Below are positions 12,340 to 22,612 of a stretch of DNA of 64,000 nt, one piece after another. The position numbers and the translations under genes were made by a program. How positions within the stretch are numbered: the first letter of the stretch is position 1; each line of letters starts with the position of its first letter. The notes under the pieces were generated by a model. It saw only the letters and a program-made list of their open reading frames with translations. It was not told where the DNA came from and ran no database searches. The DNA is from Brachyhypopomus gauderio (Eukaryota > Chordata > Actinopteri > Gymnotiformes > Hypopomidae): contig NW_027506875.1 of the NCBI RefSeq assembly GCF_052324685.1, forward strand, positions 2,489,309 to 2,553,308, read 5' to 3'.

Positions 12340-13785
12340 AAGAGTCAGTAAGTCAGTAACTCACTCTAGTATCTCCAGTGTACAGTGTGGATCCTTCAGT
12401 AGAGCAGAGAGCTGCTTCACTCCCGAGTCTCCTGGTTTATTGTGGTTCAGATTCAGCTTCAGGTGTGATGAGGGGTTTTTCTTCAGAGCTGAACACAGAG
12501 CAGCACAGCCTTCCTCTCTAATACTGCAGCTAGACAGACTGTAGAGAGAAGGAGAAAAACTTCTCACATTTACACATCAACACACACGTGAACACAAACA
12601 CAGACACTGTGTATTCAGGACAGACATGCAGTGGTGTGTGTGTGTGTGTTTGTAGAGAGAGAACAAGCTAGAAAGTGTGTATGTAAATATAATTAATACA
12701 GTGTCTCAGAGGAATAACGGGGATTGAATTTAAAATTCTTCTGTTAACTTATAAGGTGTTAAATGGTCTTGCCCCACAATATCTGAGTGAACTCATTGCT
12801 TACTACAACCCATCTCGCCTTTTGCACTCCCAAAATGCTGGATTTCTCCTTGTTCCAAAAATTAGTAAAACTACAGCCGGAGTCAGAGCTTTCTCTTTTA
12901 AAGCCCCTCAATTATGGAATAGCCTTCCAGCTCCAATCCGAGATTCTGACACAGTTCCAATCTTTAAATCTAGACTTAAGACTCACCTATTTAATCAAGC
13001 CTTCAGCTAACATTCCCCTTGTAAGGTGTAGGGGCTTGGGGGCCCCCAGACGTTGAGATTTCTGGTGATCTGAGATGTTGATGCTGTCATCCAGCTGTGT
13101 CATGGCATCACTCTATTTGTGACAATGACTTGACTGGAAAGCAATGTCTCAGTGAGCCCTCATGACTGTGGTCACCTCTGAACCCCTCCCTTTAGTTATG
13201 CTGCTATAGATTAGCCTGCAGGAGCCACATGCTCATCACTGGCACGTGAGCTACGTACATTTAAATCAATGGTGGTTTAAATTGATGTCCACACACTCAG
13301 TCTGTATTGTCTATCTTTTTGCATGCTTCTACGCAAGACGATTGCATGTAAGCACCTACAAGCACCTGGGAGATGGTCTGGCTTGCCGGTGGATGTACTG
13401 ATGATGGGGTTGGATGTGCCATTTCCACAAGTGGTCATGTTGATGCTAGCTCCTACCTGAGGCTCACCATCTACACTGAAGGGACTGTGACTCCTTGGCC
13501 GGGGAACAAGGTCCGTAACTCTTTAACTATCTGTAGAACCACCCTGCGACCACGGACTTGTGCTAACGGGCCGCCCAATGGAGGATGGGTTCCATTTTGA
13601 GTCTTGGTCCTCCCGAGGTTTCTTCCTATTCCCCACCATCATAGAGAGTTTTTCCTCGCCACTGTCGCCTTTGGCTTGCTCATTAGGGTTCTGGACCCAT
13701 AAGATTGTAAAGCTGCTTTGAGACAACATGTGTTGTGAAAAGCGCTATATAAATAAATATGACTGTGACTTTGACATTGACTGTA

Positions 13786-13817
<32 letters not shown>

Positions 13818-16800
13818 GGAGAGAGAGAGAGGATATTGACTATGTGTATGGGTGTGTGTGTGTATGGGTGTGCGTCTGTGAGTGTGGGTGTGTGCGCGTA
13901 TGTGTGAGTGTGTGCGTGTATAAAGAGTCAGTAAGTCAGTAACTCACCCTAGTTTCTCCAGTGTACAGTGTGGATCCTCCAGTAGAGCAGAGAGCTGCTT
14001 CACTACTGAGTCTCCTGGTTTATTCTTGTTCAGATTCAGCTCTCTCAGGTGTGATGAGGGGTTTGACCTCAGAGCTGAACACAGAGCAGCACAGCCTTCC
14101 TCTCTAATACTGCAGCTAGACAGACTGTAGAGAGAAGGAGAAAAACTCCTCACACTTACACATCAACACACACGTGAACACAAATATCTCTACCACACAC
14201 ACGCACGCACACATATACACACACACACACACACAGATCTGAGCGGGAAACCGCGTGTGGAACCTTCACACTACAGCGGTCATCATGCGTGTGCACTGCG
14301 GTTTCTCCAAGTGTCTAAAATGAGTCTGGAGCAGCAAAATCAGGATAAAATCATGTAGAAATGAATATTCATATTTAACACACATCACCTAAACACGTCT
14401 TCTTCATAAACACACAGAACCTATACGACCCATATATGAATTTAGACCTGAACCCTAGGGTTAGGGTTAGACAGACTGAGTGAGGATATTGACTGTGTGT
14501 GTGTGTGTGTGTGTGTATATATAAAGAGTCAGTAAGTCAGTAACCCACTCTAGTTTCTCCAGTGTACAGTGTGGATCCTTCAGTAGAGCAGAGAGCTGCT
14601 TCACTCCTGAGTCTCCTGGTTTATTCTTGTTCAGATTCAGCTCTCTCAGGTGTGATGAGGGGTTTGACCTCAGAGCTGAACACAGAGCAGCACAGCCTTC
14701 CTCTCTAATACTGCAGCTAGACAGACTGTAGAGAGAAGGAGAAAAACTTCTCACATTTACACATCAACACACACGTGAACACAAACACAGACACTGTGTA
14801 TTCAGGACAGACATGCAGTGGTGTGTGTGTGTGTGTTTGTAGAGAGAGAACAAGCTAGAAAGTGTGTATGTAAATATAATTAATACAGTGTCTCAGAGGA
14901 ATAACAGGGATTGAATTTAAAATTCTTCTGTTAACCTATAAGGTGTTAAATGGTCTTGCCCCACAATATCTGAGTGAACTCATTGCTTACTACAACCCAT
15001 CTCGCCCTTTGCGCTCCCAAAATGCTGGATTTCTCTTTGTTCCAAAAATTTGTAAGACTACAGCCGGAGTCAGAGCTTTCTCCTTTAAAGCCCCTCAATT
15101 ATGGAATAGCCTTCCAGCTCCAATCCGAGATTCTGACACAGTTCCAATCTTTAAATCTAGACTTTAGACTCACCTGTTTAATCAAGCCTTCAGCTAATAT
15201 TCCCCTTGTAAGGTGTAGGGGCTTGGGGGCCCCCAGACGTTGAGATTTCTGGTGATCTGAGATGTTGATGCTGTCATCCAGCTGTGTCTTGGCATCACTC
15301 TATTTGTGACTATGACTTGACTGGAAAGCAATGTCTCAGTGAGCCCTCATGACTGTGGTCACCTCTGAACCCCTCCCTTTAGTTATGCTGCTATAGATTA
15401 GCTTGCTAGAGCGACATGCTCATCACTGACACATGAGCTATGTACATTTGAATCAATGGTGGTTTAAATTGATGTCCACACACTCAGTCTGTATTGTCTA
15501 TCTTTTTGCATGCTTCTACCCAAGACGATTGCATGCAAGCACCTACAAGCACCTGGGAGATGGTCTGGCTTGCCGGTGGATGTACTGATGATGGGGTTGG
15601 ATGTGCCATTTCCACAAGTGGTCATGTTGATGCTAGCTCCTACCTGAGGCTCACGATCTACACTGAAGGGACTGTGACTACTTTGGCTGGGGAACAAGGT
15701 CCGTAACTCTTTAACTATCTGTAGAATCACCCTGCGACCACGGACTTGTGCTAACGGGCCGCCCAATGGGGGATGGGTTCCCTTTTGAGTCTTGGTCCTC
15801 CCAAGGTTTCTTCCTATTCCCCACCATCATAGGGAGTTTTTCCTTGCCACTGTCGCCTTTGGCTTGCTCATTAGGTATCTGGACCCATAAGATTGTAAAG
15901 CTGCTTTGAGACAACATGTGTTGTGAAAAGCGCTATATAAATAAATATGACTGTGACTTTGACATTGACTGTATGTGTGTGTGTGTGTGTGTGTAAGAGA
16001 GAGGGAGAGAGAGAGAGGATATTGACTATGTGTATGGGTGTGTGTGTGTGTGTGTGTGTATGTATGTGTGTGCGTCTGTGAGTGTGGGTGTGTGCGCGTA
16101 TGTGTGAGTGTGTGCGTGTATAAAGAGTCAGTAAGTCAGTAACTCACCCTAGTTTCTCCAGTGTACAGTGTGGATCCTCCAGTAGAGCAGAGAGCTGCTT
16201 CACTCCTGAGTCTCCTGGTTTATTGTTGTTCAGATTCAGCTCTCTCAGGTGTGATGAGGGGTTTGACCTCAGAGCTGAACACAGAGCAGCACAGCCTTCC
16301 TTTGTAATACTGCAGTTAGACAGACTGTAGAGAGAAGGAGAAAAACTCCTCACACTTACACATCAACACACACAGACACTGTGTGTATTCAGGAGAGACA
16401 TGCAGTGTGTGTATGTGTGTAACGATGGTGAACCCAAGGGTAGAGAAGGATCTATAAGCAGGTGCATAAGACTTTGATTTTAATATAGAAAAACAGTGAA
16501 CAGTGGTCCCAAAGGGGGACAACCCCCTAGGGAAGGCAGGCAGTAGCACAAGAGGACGAGGCAAAAGGGAGAATCAAATAACCAGGCAGTGAATAGTCAA
16601 AAAACCAGAAAAGACTTTAGAAGGGCAGGCAGAGGTACAAAAGAGCAGGAGGGTATCAAAAGGCCAGAGCAGGGATCAAAACCCAGAATCACAGTCAGTT
16701 AGCAAAACAAGAATAAAGCTTGGCAGAGACACTCAGAGAGGCAATACTTCGCACTCGTGGCTTGTGAACAAAGTCCTTAAGTAGGGTGTGGTGAACAGTA

Positions 16801-16866
16801 AATTAGAGACAGGTGTGCAGGTCAATATTCTGGCGATGGCGCCCTCTGGCGGTCACAGGTGTGATT

Positions 16867-16928
<62 letters not shown>

Positions 16929-18735
16929 TTCTATGATGCTTTTGTGAAAATACTCACTCAGCTTTTCTGGATGCTGTGACCACTGGCAGCAGTCTCAGTA
17001 AACATTTCTCTGATGGTTTATATTTACTCAGTTTAAACTCTTCCAGCTCCTCTTCTGAGTTTAGCAACACAAACACCAGAGCTGACCACTGCGCAGAAGT
17101 GTGTCTGACTCCACGGAGACGACAGTCACCTCCTATGTTCAGGTATTTTTGGACTTCCTGTACTAGAGAATGATCATTCAGTTCATTCAGACAGTGGAAC
17201 AGATTGATGGATTTCTCTGGAGAGGGATTCTCCCTGATCTTCTTCTTGATGTACTTGACTGTTTCTTTGCTGTGAGAGCTGCTTCCTGTCTGTGTCAGTA
17301 GACCTCGTAAGAGAGTCTGATTGAACTCCAGTGAGAGACCCAGAAGGAAGCGGAGGAAAAGGTCCAGGTGTCCATTCTCACTCTGTAAGGCCTTGTCCAC
17401 TGCTTTCTTAAGGAAGTCAGATATTGTTGATCTTTTAATGTCATGTTGGTCTGCAGTGGTTTGATGTTCCAGCACATTTGTGTTGTTGGAGATGAAGGAG
17501 AGAAATGCATATAAAGCAGCCAGAAACTCCTGAACACTCAGATGTACAAAGCTGAACACCTTCCCCAGGTGCAGTCCAGACTCCTCTCTGAAGATCTGGG
17601 TACACACTCCTGAGTACACTAACACTTCTTTGACATCAATGCCACACTCTCTCAGGTCTTCCTCATAGAAGATCAGGTTGCCCTTTTCCAGCTGTTGGAA
17701 GGCCAGTTTTCCCAGTGCTAGATCAATATTTCTAGTCTGGTGAGGATCAGTGTCAGTTTTTCTATGGTACTTTCTGTCCTTGTGTTTGATGTTAAAGATC
17801 AGGAAGTGCGTGAACATCTGAGTCAGAGTCTTGGGGATCTCTCCACTCTCTGCTTCACCCAACATGCTCTCTAGAACAGTGGCTGCAATCCAACAGAAGA
17901 CTGGAATGTGGCACATGATGTAGAGGCTTCTTGATGACTTCATGTGTGAGATGATTTTATTGGCCAAGATCTGATCACTGATTCTCTTCCTGAAGTACTC
18001 CTCTTTCTGAGGGTCACTGAACCCTCTTACCTCTGTTACTAGGTCAACACACTCAGGAGGGATCTGATTGGCTGCTGCTGGTCGAGAGGTTATCCAGAGG
18101 AGAGCAGAAGGAAGCAGATTCCCCTTGATGAGGTTTGTCAGCAGCACATCCACTGAGGTCGACTCTGTTATGTCTGATAAGCTCTTATTGTTCTGGAAAT
18201 CTAGAGGAAGTCGATATTCATCCAGACCATCAAAGATAAAAATGACTTTATAAGCATCACAGTCTGTTAACTGTAATTGTTTTGTTTCTGGGAAAAAGTG
18301 ATGAAGCAGATCCATCAGACTGAACTTTTTCTCCTTCTTTATCAAATTCAGCTCCCTAAAAGGAAGTGGAAATATGAAGCAGACGTCCTGATTGGCTCTT
18401 CCTTCAGCCCAGTCCAGAATGAACTTCTGCACAGAGACTGTTTTCCCAATTCCAGCAACTCCTTTAGTCAGCACTGTTCTGATGGGTTTGTCTTTAAAGA
18501 GGTCATTACATTTGATGGGTGTCTCCTGTGTTGCTGGTCTCCTGGATGCTGTCTCAATCTGTCTCACCTCATGTTCATTATTGACGTCTCCACTCCCTCC
18601 CTCTGTGATGTAGAGCTCTGTGAAGATCTCATTCAGAAGTATTGAGCTTCCATGATCTGAGATTCCTTCATTAATTTTTTTACATTTCTCCAGTAGTTTG
18701 TGTTTGAGATTTTGCTGATATATAGAGACCATCTC
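5790..18735 (-). CDS. Fish NLR (FISNA-NACHT-LRR) immune receptor gene, spliced, 3' complete
   Basis: Gene-level entry. In transcript order: FISNA-NACHT exon 18735-16958; LRR exons 16324-16148, 14725-14549, 14124-13948, 12538-12365, 10172-9996, 9628-9452, 9061-8885, 8334-8158 and 6730-6557; two truncated LRR stubs (6335-6293, 6225-6196); and a last exon starting at 6123. Nearly all LRR exons share the acceptor CTACAG|TCTG and a GTGAGT donor in one phase, so exons can be added or skipped without changing frame. NLRs are cytosolic sensors that oligomerise through NACHT after ligand detection by the LRRs. The N-terminal effector exon was not found; it may lie to the right beyond the satellite block or be absent. 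The exon set is inferred from splice signals only, and which stubs are used is unknown. Confidence 0.78.
6196..6335 (-). pseudogene. Two truncated LRR exon stubs
   Basis: At 6335-6293 only the 3' end of an LRR exon remains ([13 protein letters not shown], donor GTGAGT). At 6225-6196 an even shorter end remains (DPHCRLETL, donor GTGAGT), cut by a (GT)n run. Neither has its acceptor. The second has a counterpart at 60426-60455, so its truncation predates the segmental duplication. Confidence 0.7.
6224..6264. repeat. (GT)n microsatellite
   Basis: About 20 GT units directly replace the body of an LRR exon stub. Similar GT/GA runs occur in every NLR intron here (for example 6460-6530, 8717-8794, 12256-12336 and 16868-16927). 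Confidence 0.9.
6557..6730 (-). CDS. NLR LRR exon 9
   Basis: A 174-bp LRR exon with [29 protein letters not shown] and [10 protein letters not shown]. It is the last complete repeat; two stubs follow before the terminal exon. Confidence 0.8.
6914..7965 (+). mobile_element. L2-like LINE 3' end in NLR intron, copy 1
   Basis: The 5'-truncated LINE retains the C-terminus of the reverse-transcriptase ORF ([42 protein letters not shown]) and a 3' UTR ending AAGCGCTATATAAATAAAT. The insertion point (GGGGA|TTGAATTT...GACA|TTGACTGTG) is the same in all three intronic copies, so one insertion was amplified together with LRR exons. It lies antisense to the NLR gene. Confidence 0.85.
8158..8334 (-). CDS. 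NLR LRR exon 8
   Basis: LRR exon encoding the same residues as exon 3 (13948-14124). The flanking intron, including the (CA)n run and a GGGTTAGGGTTAG motif, is also nearly identical to that copy. Confidence 0.82.
8717..8794. repeat. (GA)n microsatellite
   Basis: About 39 GA units in the intron between LRR exons 7 and 8. A shorter run sits at the matching place at 9298-9326. Confidence 0.9.
8885..9061 (-). CDS. NLR LRR exon 7
   Basis: LRR exon with [11 protein letters not shown] and [16 protein letters not shown], one of the more diverged repeats in the concave-face positions. Standard splice sites. Confidence 0.82.
9452..9628 (-). CDS. NLR LRR exon 6
   Basis: LRR exon with [11 protein letters not shown] and [16 protein letters not shown]; standard splice sites. 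Only about 0.37 kb from exon 5, a compact LRR spacing without a LINE insertion. Confidence 0.82.
9996..10172 (-). CDS. NLR LRR exon 5
   Basis: LRR exon with [11 protein letters not shown] and [16 protein letters not shown]; standard acceptor and GTGAGT donor. The intron on its 5' side carries a Harbinger relic and an LTR fragment (10373-11885). Confidence 0.82.
10373..11422 (+). pseudogene. PIF/Harbinger transposase relic with opposite-strand Myb-like fragment
   Basis: Plus strand 10697-10837 encodes a HARBI1-like helix-turn-helix region ([33 protein letters not shown]) with TGA in place of an Arg codon. 10913-11170 encodes part of the DDE domain ([33 protein letters not shown]) and then stops, so the last acidic residue is gone. 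On the minus strand 11428-11144 a 94-codon frame (RKRAKTGGG..., [19 protein letters not shown]) resembles the second, Myb/NAIF1-like protein of these transposons. The whole block interrupts an NLR intron at about 10372. Confidence 0.75.
11423..11885 (+). repeat. LTR fragment
   Basis: Starts TGTCACGTAGGG, has a TATTTATAG-type TATA segment near 11597 and an AATAAA signal near 11850 (TTTAATAAATCTCGC). Related LTR pieces are at 39058-39197 and about 60951-61260. The 3' boundary is unclear. Confidence 0.6.
11886..12150. other. Unassigned intronic sequence with TTCGTAAATTT repeats
   Basis: No coding potential. Short copies of TCGTAAATTT recur four times between 12059 and 12155, probably the end of a small element. 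The downstream TTCGTTATCAGAAAC joins the LRR block that is also found at 6350. Confidence 0.4.
12365..12538 (-). CDS. NLR LRR exon 4 (one codon shorter)
   Basis: A 174-bp LRR exon of the subtype with [18 protein letters not shown]; the usual RE of HLREL is reduced, giving one codon less. It pairs with LRR exon 9 (6557-6730), each just 3' of an equivalent LINE-containing intron. Confidence 0.8.
12724..13775 (+). mobile_element. L2-like LINE 3' end in NLR intron, copy 2
   Basis: Near-identical to copy 1 in sequence and junctions, with a few amino-acid changes ([20 protein letters not shown]). Part of the 12.15-14.5 kb block that matches 6.35-8.7 kb. Confidence 0.85.
13948..14124 (-). CDS. NLR LRR exon 3
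   Basis: LRR exon with [11 protein letters not shown] and [16 protein letters not shown]. Its inferred protein is identical to LRR exon 8 (8158-8334), which marks a recent block duplication about 5.8 kb apart. Confidence 0.82.
14549..14725 (-). CDS. NLR LRR exon 2 (variant donor)
   Basis: LRR exon with [18 protein letters not shown] and [16 protein letters not shown]. The donor reads GTGGGT instead of GTGAGT, so it is weaker but still GT. The exon lies in the second copy of the amplified LRR-plus-LINE block. Confidence 0.78.
14911..15964 (+). mobile_element. L2-like LINE 3' end in NLR intron, copy 3
   Basis: Third amplified copy with the same junctions. A nonsense change ends the RT frame after FKSRL, where copies 1 and 2 continue KTHLF. 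Confidence 0.85.
16148..16324 (-). CDS. NLR LRR exon 1
   Basis: A 177-bp exon encodes one ribonuclease-inhibitor-type LRR pair ([18 protein letters not shown]..., [20 protein letters not shown]). Acceptor CTACAG, donor GTGAGT. It is the first repeat after the NACHT exon. Confidence 0.82.
16418..16857 (-). repeat. LTR-like element, minus orientation
   Basis: Read in reverse it begins TGTGACCGCCAGAGGGCGCC and ends in CGTTACA, with a TTAAG-type promoter stretch near 16778. Flanks are GT-repeat DNA, so a target duplication cannot be judged. It lies between LRR exon 1 and the NACHT exon. Confidence 0.55.
16868..16927. repeat. (GT)n microsatellite
   Basis: About 30 GT units, 30 bp 3' of the NACHT exon donor. 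Confidence 0.92.
16958..18735 (-). CDS. FISNA-NACHT exon of NLR
   Basis: This is an uninterrupted 592-codon frame, the usual size of the giant central exon of fish NLRs. At the N-terminus is the FISNA region ([26 protein letters not shown]). The NACHT NTPase follows: Walker [10 protein letters not shown] (about residue 90), Walker [12 protein letters not shown] (about 170) and a sensor-1-like [11 protein letters not shown] (about 215). Then come winged-helix and helical regions, including [18 protein letters not shown]. It binds ATP and drives oligomerisation. The acceptor is TTTTAG|AGATGG at 18735 and the donor GCTGA|GTGAGT at 16958. The ATG at 18732 is just inside the exon, so translation more likely enters from an upstream exon. 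The usual Cys after DGLDE is Tyr here. No disabling change was seen. Confidence 0.9.
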
Positions 18736-18834
18736 TAAAACAACAGAAACACATGATGTTACTGTATTTGGGTATTACCTCTAAATTCGGCCCACCTTTA
18801 AAACACCTTTATTGAAGTAAACCCAAATTAAATA
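18736..18834. other. NLR intron start, nothing recognised
   Basis: Short unique sequence between the NACHT exon acceptor and the first minisatellite unit. Confidence 0.5.
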
Positions 18835-18945
18835 CTCCACCGTCAACTAAAGGAAGAGAAACTTATTACAGTTACTAACTCAGGTACATATACAGGGTGT
18901 AACACCCCCTCAACTAAAGGAAGAGTGAACCTATTACAGTTACTA

Positions 18946-20305
18946 CATGGGTTAAAGCAAGAAATTTTCATTTGACTGAAAATATTTTCTTGGCAAAAGA
19001 CAATGCCAGCAATTACTGAAAATGTGGTGTAGTTGGGACACGGCCTCTTTTGCCTAATTCTACACAATAAACACATTTATAAAGTATATTTATCTAAACA
19101 GCCTGTGTAAGGAGAGAAGAGAGAATGAACACCTGAGCAATAAATGTACATAAATGTGTATTTAATGGGAGTTATCTGGGGGTCCTCTTCCAGAAAATTA
19201 TTTAAAGATCAAGTCAAATTTAGTGAATCCTGGTTTAAAAGGTATGAAGCTCTCTTGTTTTTATCAGATTCACCATCGCAAAAACATAAGCCGTAAGATT
19301 ACCTGCTTTAAGTAGGTATGTTACAAAAAAATTAACACCACTGGATAGAGCTTTTAAATACAAACAGAACAACACCATCCATGTTAAGCCTGGTTTAAGC
19401 CTTTATACTTGACGCAGCACGAGTGGCGTGAGCAGCGCGAGGGTCCGCACGCCGAAAATGACGTAATCGCGGTGGCTCCACCCGTGCGCGAGAGCCTCGC
19501 AGTCGGAGGAGGGTCGTGCACCTCTCGAATTTTGTAACTTCGCGCGCACAGCGCTTCAGCACAGTGAACCAAGTCATGTTTGCCGGGTTCATACACCTTT
19601 ATAAGGTGGAATTAAAGCACTTGTACGTCACTTTCAAGGTCCATTTCAACGCGTTCTCAACGTTAAATTTAATTAAGTTAAATATTTATACATATACTCG
19701 AAATGATTCGAAATAATTCTCTTTTTATCACATTATTTAATGGTGGTTTATTTTCAAAACGCCCAATCTTAACGACTTCACGTTCTCTCATGTTTCATCC
19801 TGGAATTACAAGAGGCTCGTATTTGTTAGTGTAATAACTGTTCAGTCAAGACAGATATTTGTTGTGAAACGAAGTAGTTACATTTTCAAGCATTTTAAAG
19901 TACTTTAGCCTAAATTCCAGCACTAATGCAACATTACAATTGGTCAGGTAAATGTTAATTCCCCTGTTTTTGAGGGGACTACACTGCAAAAAGAATGTGA
20001 CGCAGCAAGTAGTCTCCGCCGTTCGCGCAGGTGTACAGAGTCGCGCGCTACGGTCACGCCAGGCAGGAGGGGGGTAAAAACTTTTCTACGTAACATCCGC
20101 AAATCTGAAGGCGGAATGAACCGCAAGTCAATCAAATGACACCGCCGTCATCTATCCAGCGCTGATGAGCGCCAGTTAGAATCATATTTCGGCCACAAAA
20201 CAGATAGCACGTGCGTGTGTTGTTTATTATGATTTGACGGATTTTTTCCCCCAAAAAAATCAAATGACGGAAATCCGTCGTAGTGACGGAGAACTTTAAC
20301 CCATG
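18946..20305. mobile_element. DNA transposon with CATGGGTTAAAG ends and 8-bp target duplication
   Basis: Ends are CATGGGTTAAAG and CTTTAACCCATG. They are flanked by perfect AGTTACTA copies at 18938-18945 and 20306-20313, from the minisatellite. An 8-bp duplication is the hAT hallmark. No transposase remains. A matching end is at 54825, and interior segments recur near 25560-26045 and 36240-36500. Confidence 0.75.
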
Positions 20306-20394
20306 AGTTACTAACTCATGTCCATATACAGGGTGTAACACCCCTCAACTAAAGGAAGAGTGAACCTATTACAGTTACTAACTCTGTGACGGTG

Positions 20395-20721
20395 GGTGCG
20401 AGGCGAAGGACGAGACACAAACCCTTCTATGGCGACAGACGTCACTTTTAATTATAACGATTATTGCGCAATTTAGCGCACATAGAACACGCAAAGACAG
20501 AGACGTGTAACGTTTAGACAACGACGAGCACAGGACACTGCGCGAGCGCACATTAAATAGACAGACCACATCAGCCCCATGTGATTACGAGACGATTCAC
20601 AGGTGAGACACATTATTCACACAACAAAGCTATCACCACGGAGTTCCGAAAACGCAGACAGAGCACGTGGACAACGTTGACACACGCCCAAAAGGGAGGG
20701 GCCGGGGTCCTCAACGTGACA
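20395..20721 (-). repeat. Solo LTR, family A copy 1
   Basis: A 327-bp solo LTR with ends TGTGACG and CGTGACA, flanked by 5-bp AACTC duplications (20390-20394 and 20722-20726). Its reverse complement matches the LTRs at 50156-50502 and 62957-63286. Confidence 0.85.
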
Positions 20722-20862
20722 AACTCATGTACATATACAGGGTGTAACACCCCTCAACTAAAGGAAGAGTGAACCTATCACAGTTACTAACTCATGTCCA
20801 TATACAGGGTGTAACACCCCTCAACTAAAGGAAGAGTGAACCTATTACAGTTACTAACTCAT

Positions 20863-22612
20863 AATAATAATAATAATAATAATAATTTTATTTATGAGCG
20901 CCTTTCAGGATACTCAAGGACTTTACATGGTGTACATAACTTAAGACATGGTACATGTTAAATAAATTAAATCCCTAGAATACATTACAATTAAAATAAA
21001 ATTAAGAATTCATATAAGCAATCTCAAAAAGATACGTTTTTAAGTGTTTCTTAAAAACATTAATTGATTGGCAAGTGCGGAGATACAACGGGATAGAGTT
21101 CCATAATTTTGCACCATGAACACTGAAAGCTCTTTGACCGTACATGCACAGTTTAGTGGAAGGAACTGAGAGCAGATGAGCATCAGCAGACCGGCGAGAG
21201 CGAGAAGGACAGTATCTGGACAGCAGACCAGAGAGAGTGAGAAGGACAGTATCTGGACAGCAGACCAGAGAGAGTGAGAAGGACAGTATCTGGACAGCAG
21301 ACCAGAGAGAGCGAGAAGGACAGTATCTGGACAGACTAGAGAGAGCGAGAAGGACAGTATCTGGACAGCAGACCAGAGAGAGCGAAAAGGACAGTATCTG
21401 GACAGCAGACTAGAGAGAGCGAGAAGGACAGTATCTGGACAGACTAGAGAGAGCGAGAAGGACAGTATCTGGACAGCAGACCAGAGAGAGCGAGAAGGAC
21501 AGTATCTGGACAGCAGACTAGAGAGAGCGAGAAGGACAGTATCTGGACAGACTAGAGAGAGCGAGAAGGACAGTATCTGGACAGCAGACTAGAGAGAGCG
21601 AGAAGGACAGTATCTGGACAGACTAGAGAGAGCGAGAAGGACAGTATCTGGACAGACTAGAGAGAGCGAGAAGGACAGTATCTGGACAGACCAGAGAGAG
21701 CGAGAAGGACAGTATCTGGACAGACCAGAGAGAGCGAGAAGGACAGTATCTGGACAGACCAGAGAGAGCGAGAAGGACAGTATCTGGACAGACTAGAGAG
21801 AGCGAGAAGGACAGTATCTGGACAGACTAGAGAGAGCGAGAAGGACAGTATCTGGACAGCAGACTAGAGAGAGTGAGAGGGACAGTATCTGGACAGCAGA
21901 CTAGAGAGAGTGAGAGGGACAGTATCTGGACAGACTAGAGAGAGCGAGAAGGACAGTATCTGGACAGCAGACTAGAGAGAGCGAGAAGGACAGTATCTGG
22001 ACAGCAGACTAGAGAGAGCGAGAAGGACAGTATCTGGACAGACTAGAGAGAGTGAGAGGGACAGTATATGGACAGACTAGAGAGAGTGAGAGGGACAGTA
22101 TATGGACAGACTAGAGAGAGCGAGAAGGACAGTATCTGGACAGACTAGAGAGAGAGAGAAGGACAGTATCTGGACAGCAGACTAGAGAGAGTGAGAGGGA
22201 CAGTATCTGGACAGCAGACTAGAGAGAGTGAGAGGGACAGTATCTGGACAGACTAGAGAGAGTGAGAGGGACAGTATATGGACAGACTAGAGAGAGCGAG
22301 AAGGACAGTATCTGGACAGACCAGAGAGAGAGAGAAGGACAGTATCTGGACAGCAGACTAGAGAGAGTGAGAGGGACAGTATCTGGACAGCAGACTAGAG
22401 AGAGTGAGAGGGACAGTATCTGGACAGCAGACTAGAGAGGTACTCAGGTGCTAAACCATTCAAACATTTAAAAACCAAGACGAGAGTTTTGTATTGAATG
22501 CGATATTGAACTGGGAGCCAATGCAATTCTTTCAGCTTTGGGGTTATGTGCTCCCATGACCTAGTGTGTGTGAGAACTCTTGCTGCTGAATTCTGCACGT
22601 ACTGTAACTTCA
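20863..22612 (-). mobile_element. LINE (L2/CR1-like) 3' part with internal expansion
   Basis: Minus-strand ORF C-terminus. 22612-22441 encodes LQYVQNSAARVL, LKELHWLPVQYRIQYK and LNGLAPEYLSSL. The frame then enters the minisatellite and comes out at about 21200 as RSADAHLLSVP, RAFSVHGAKLWNSIP and FKKHLKTYLF. The 3' end is a TTATTA-type tail at 20863-20886. It is 5'-truncated and inserted in the 67-bp array. Confidence 0.82.
21190..22440. repeat. 34/37-bp coding-derived minisatellite inside the LINE
   Basis: About 35 units of GAGAGAGCGAGAAGGACAGT followed by ATCTGGACAG(CAG)ACTA; units are 37 bp with the extra CAG or 34 bp without. On the minus strand the unit is the LINE codons for SSLLSRYCPSRS, so a piece of reverse-transcriptase ORF has been amplified. 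Neither length is a multiple of three. Confidence 0.9.

Noticed and set aside
18892..18945. Possible N-terminal NLR exon upstream of the NACHT exon
   Set aside because: The sequence is minisatellite; no effector domain (PYD, CARD or fish N-terminal repeat) frame was found between 18.74 and 24 kb.
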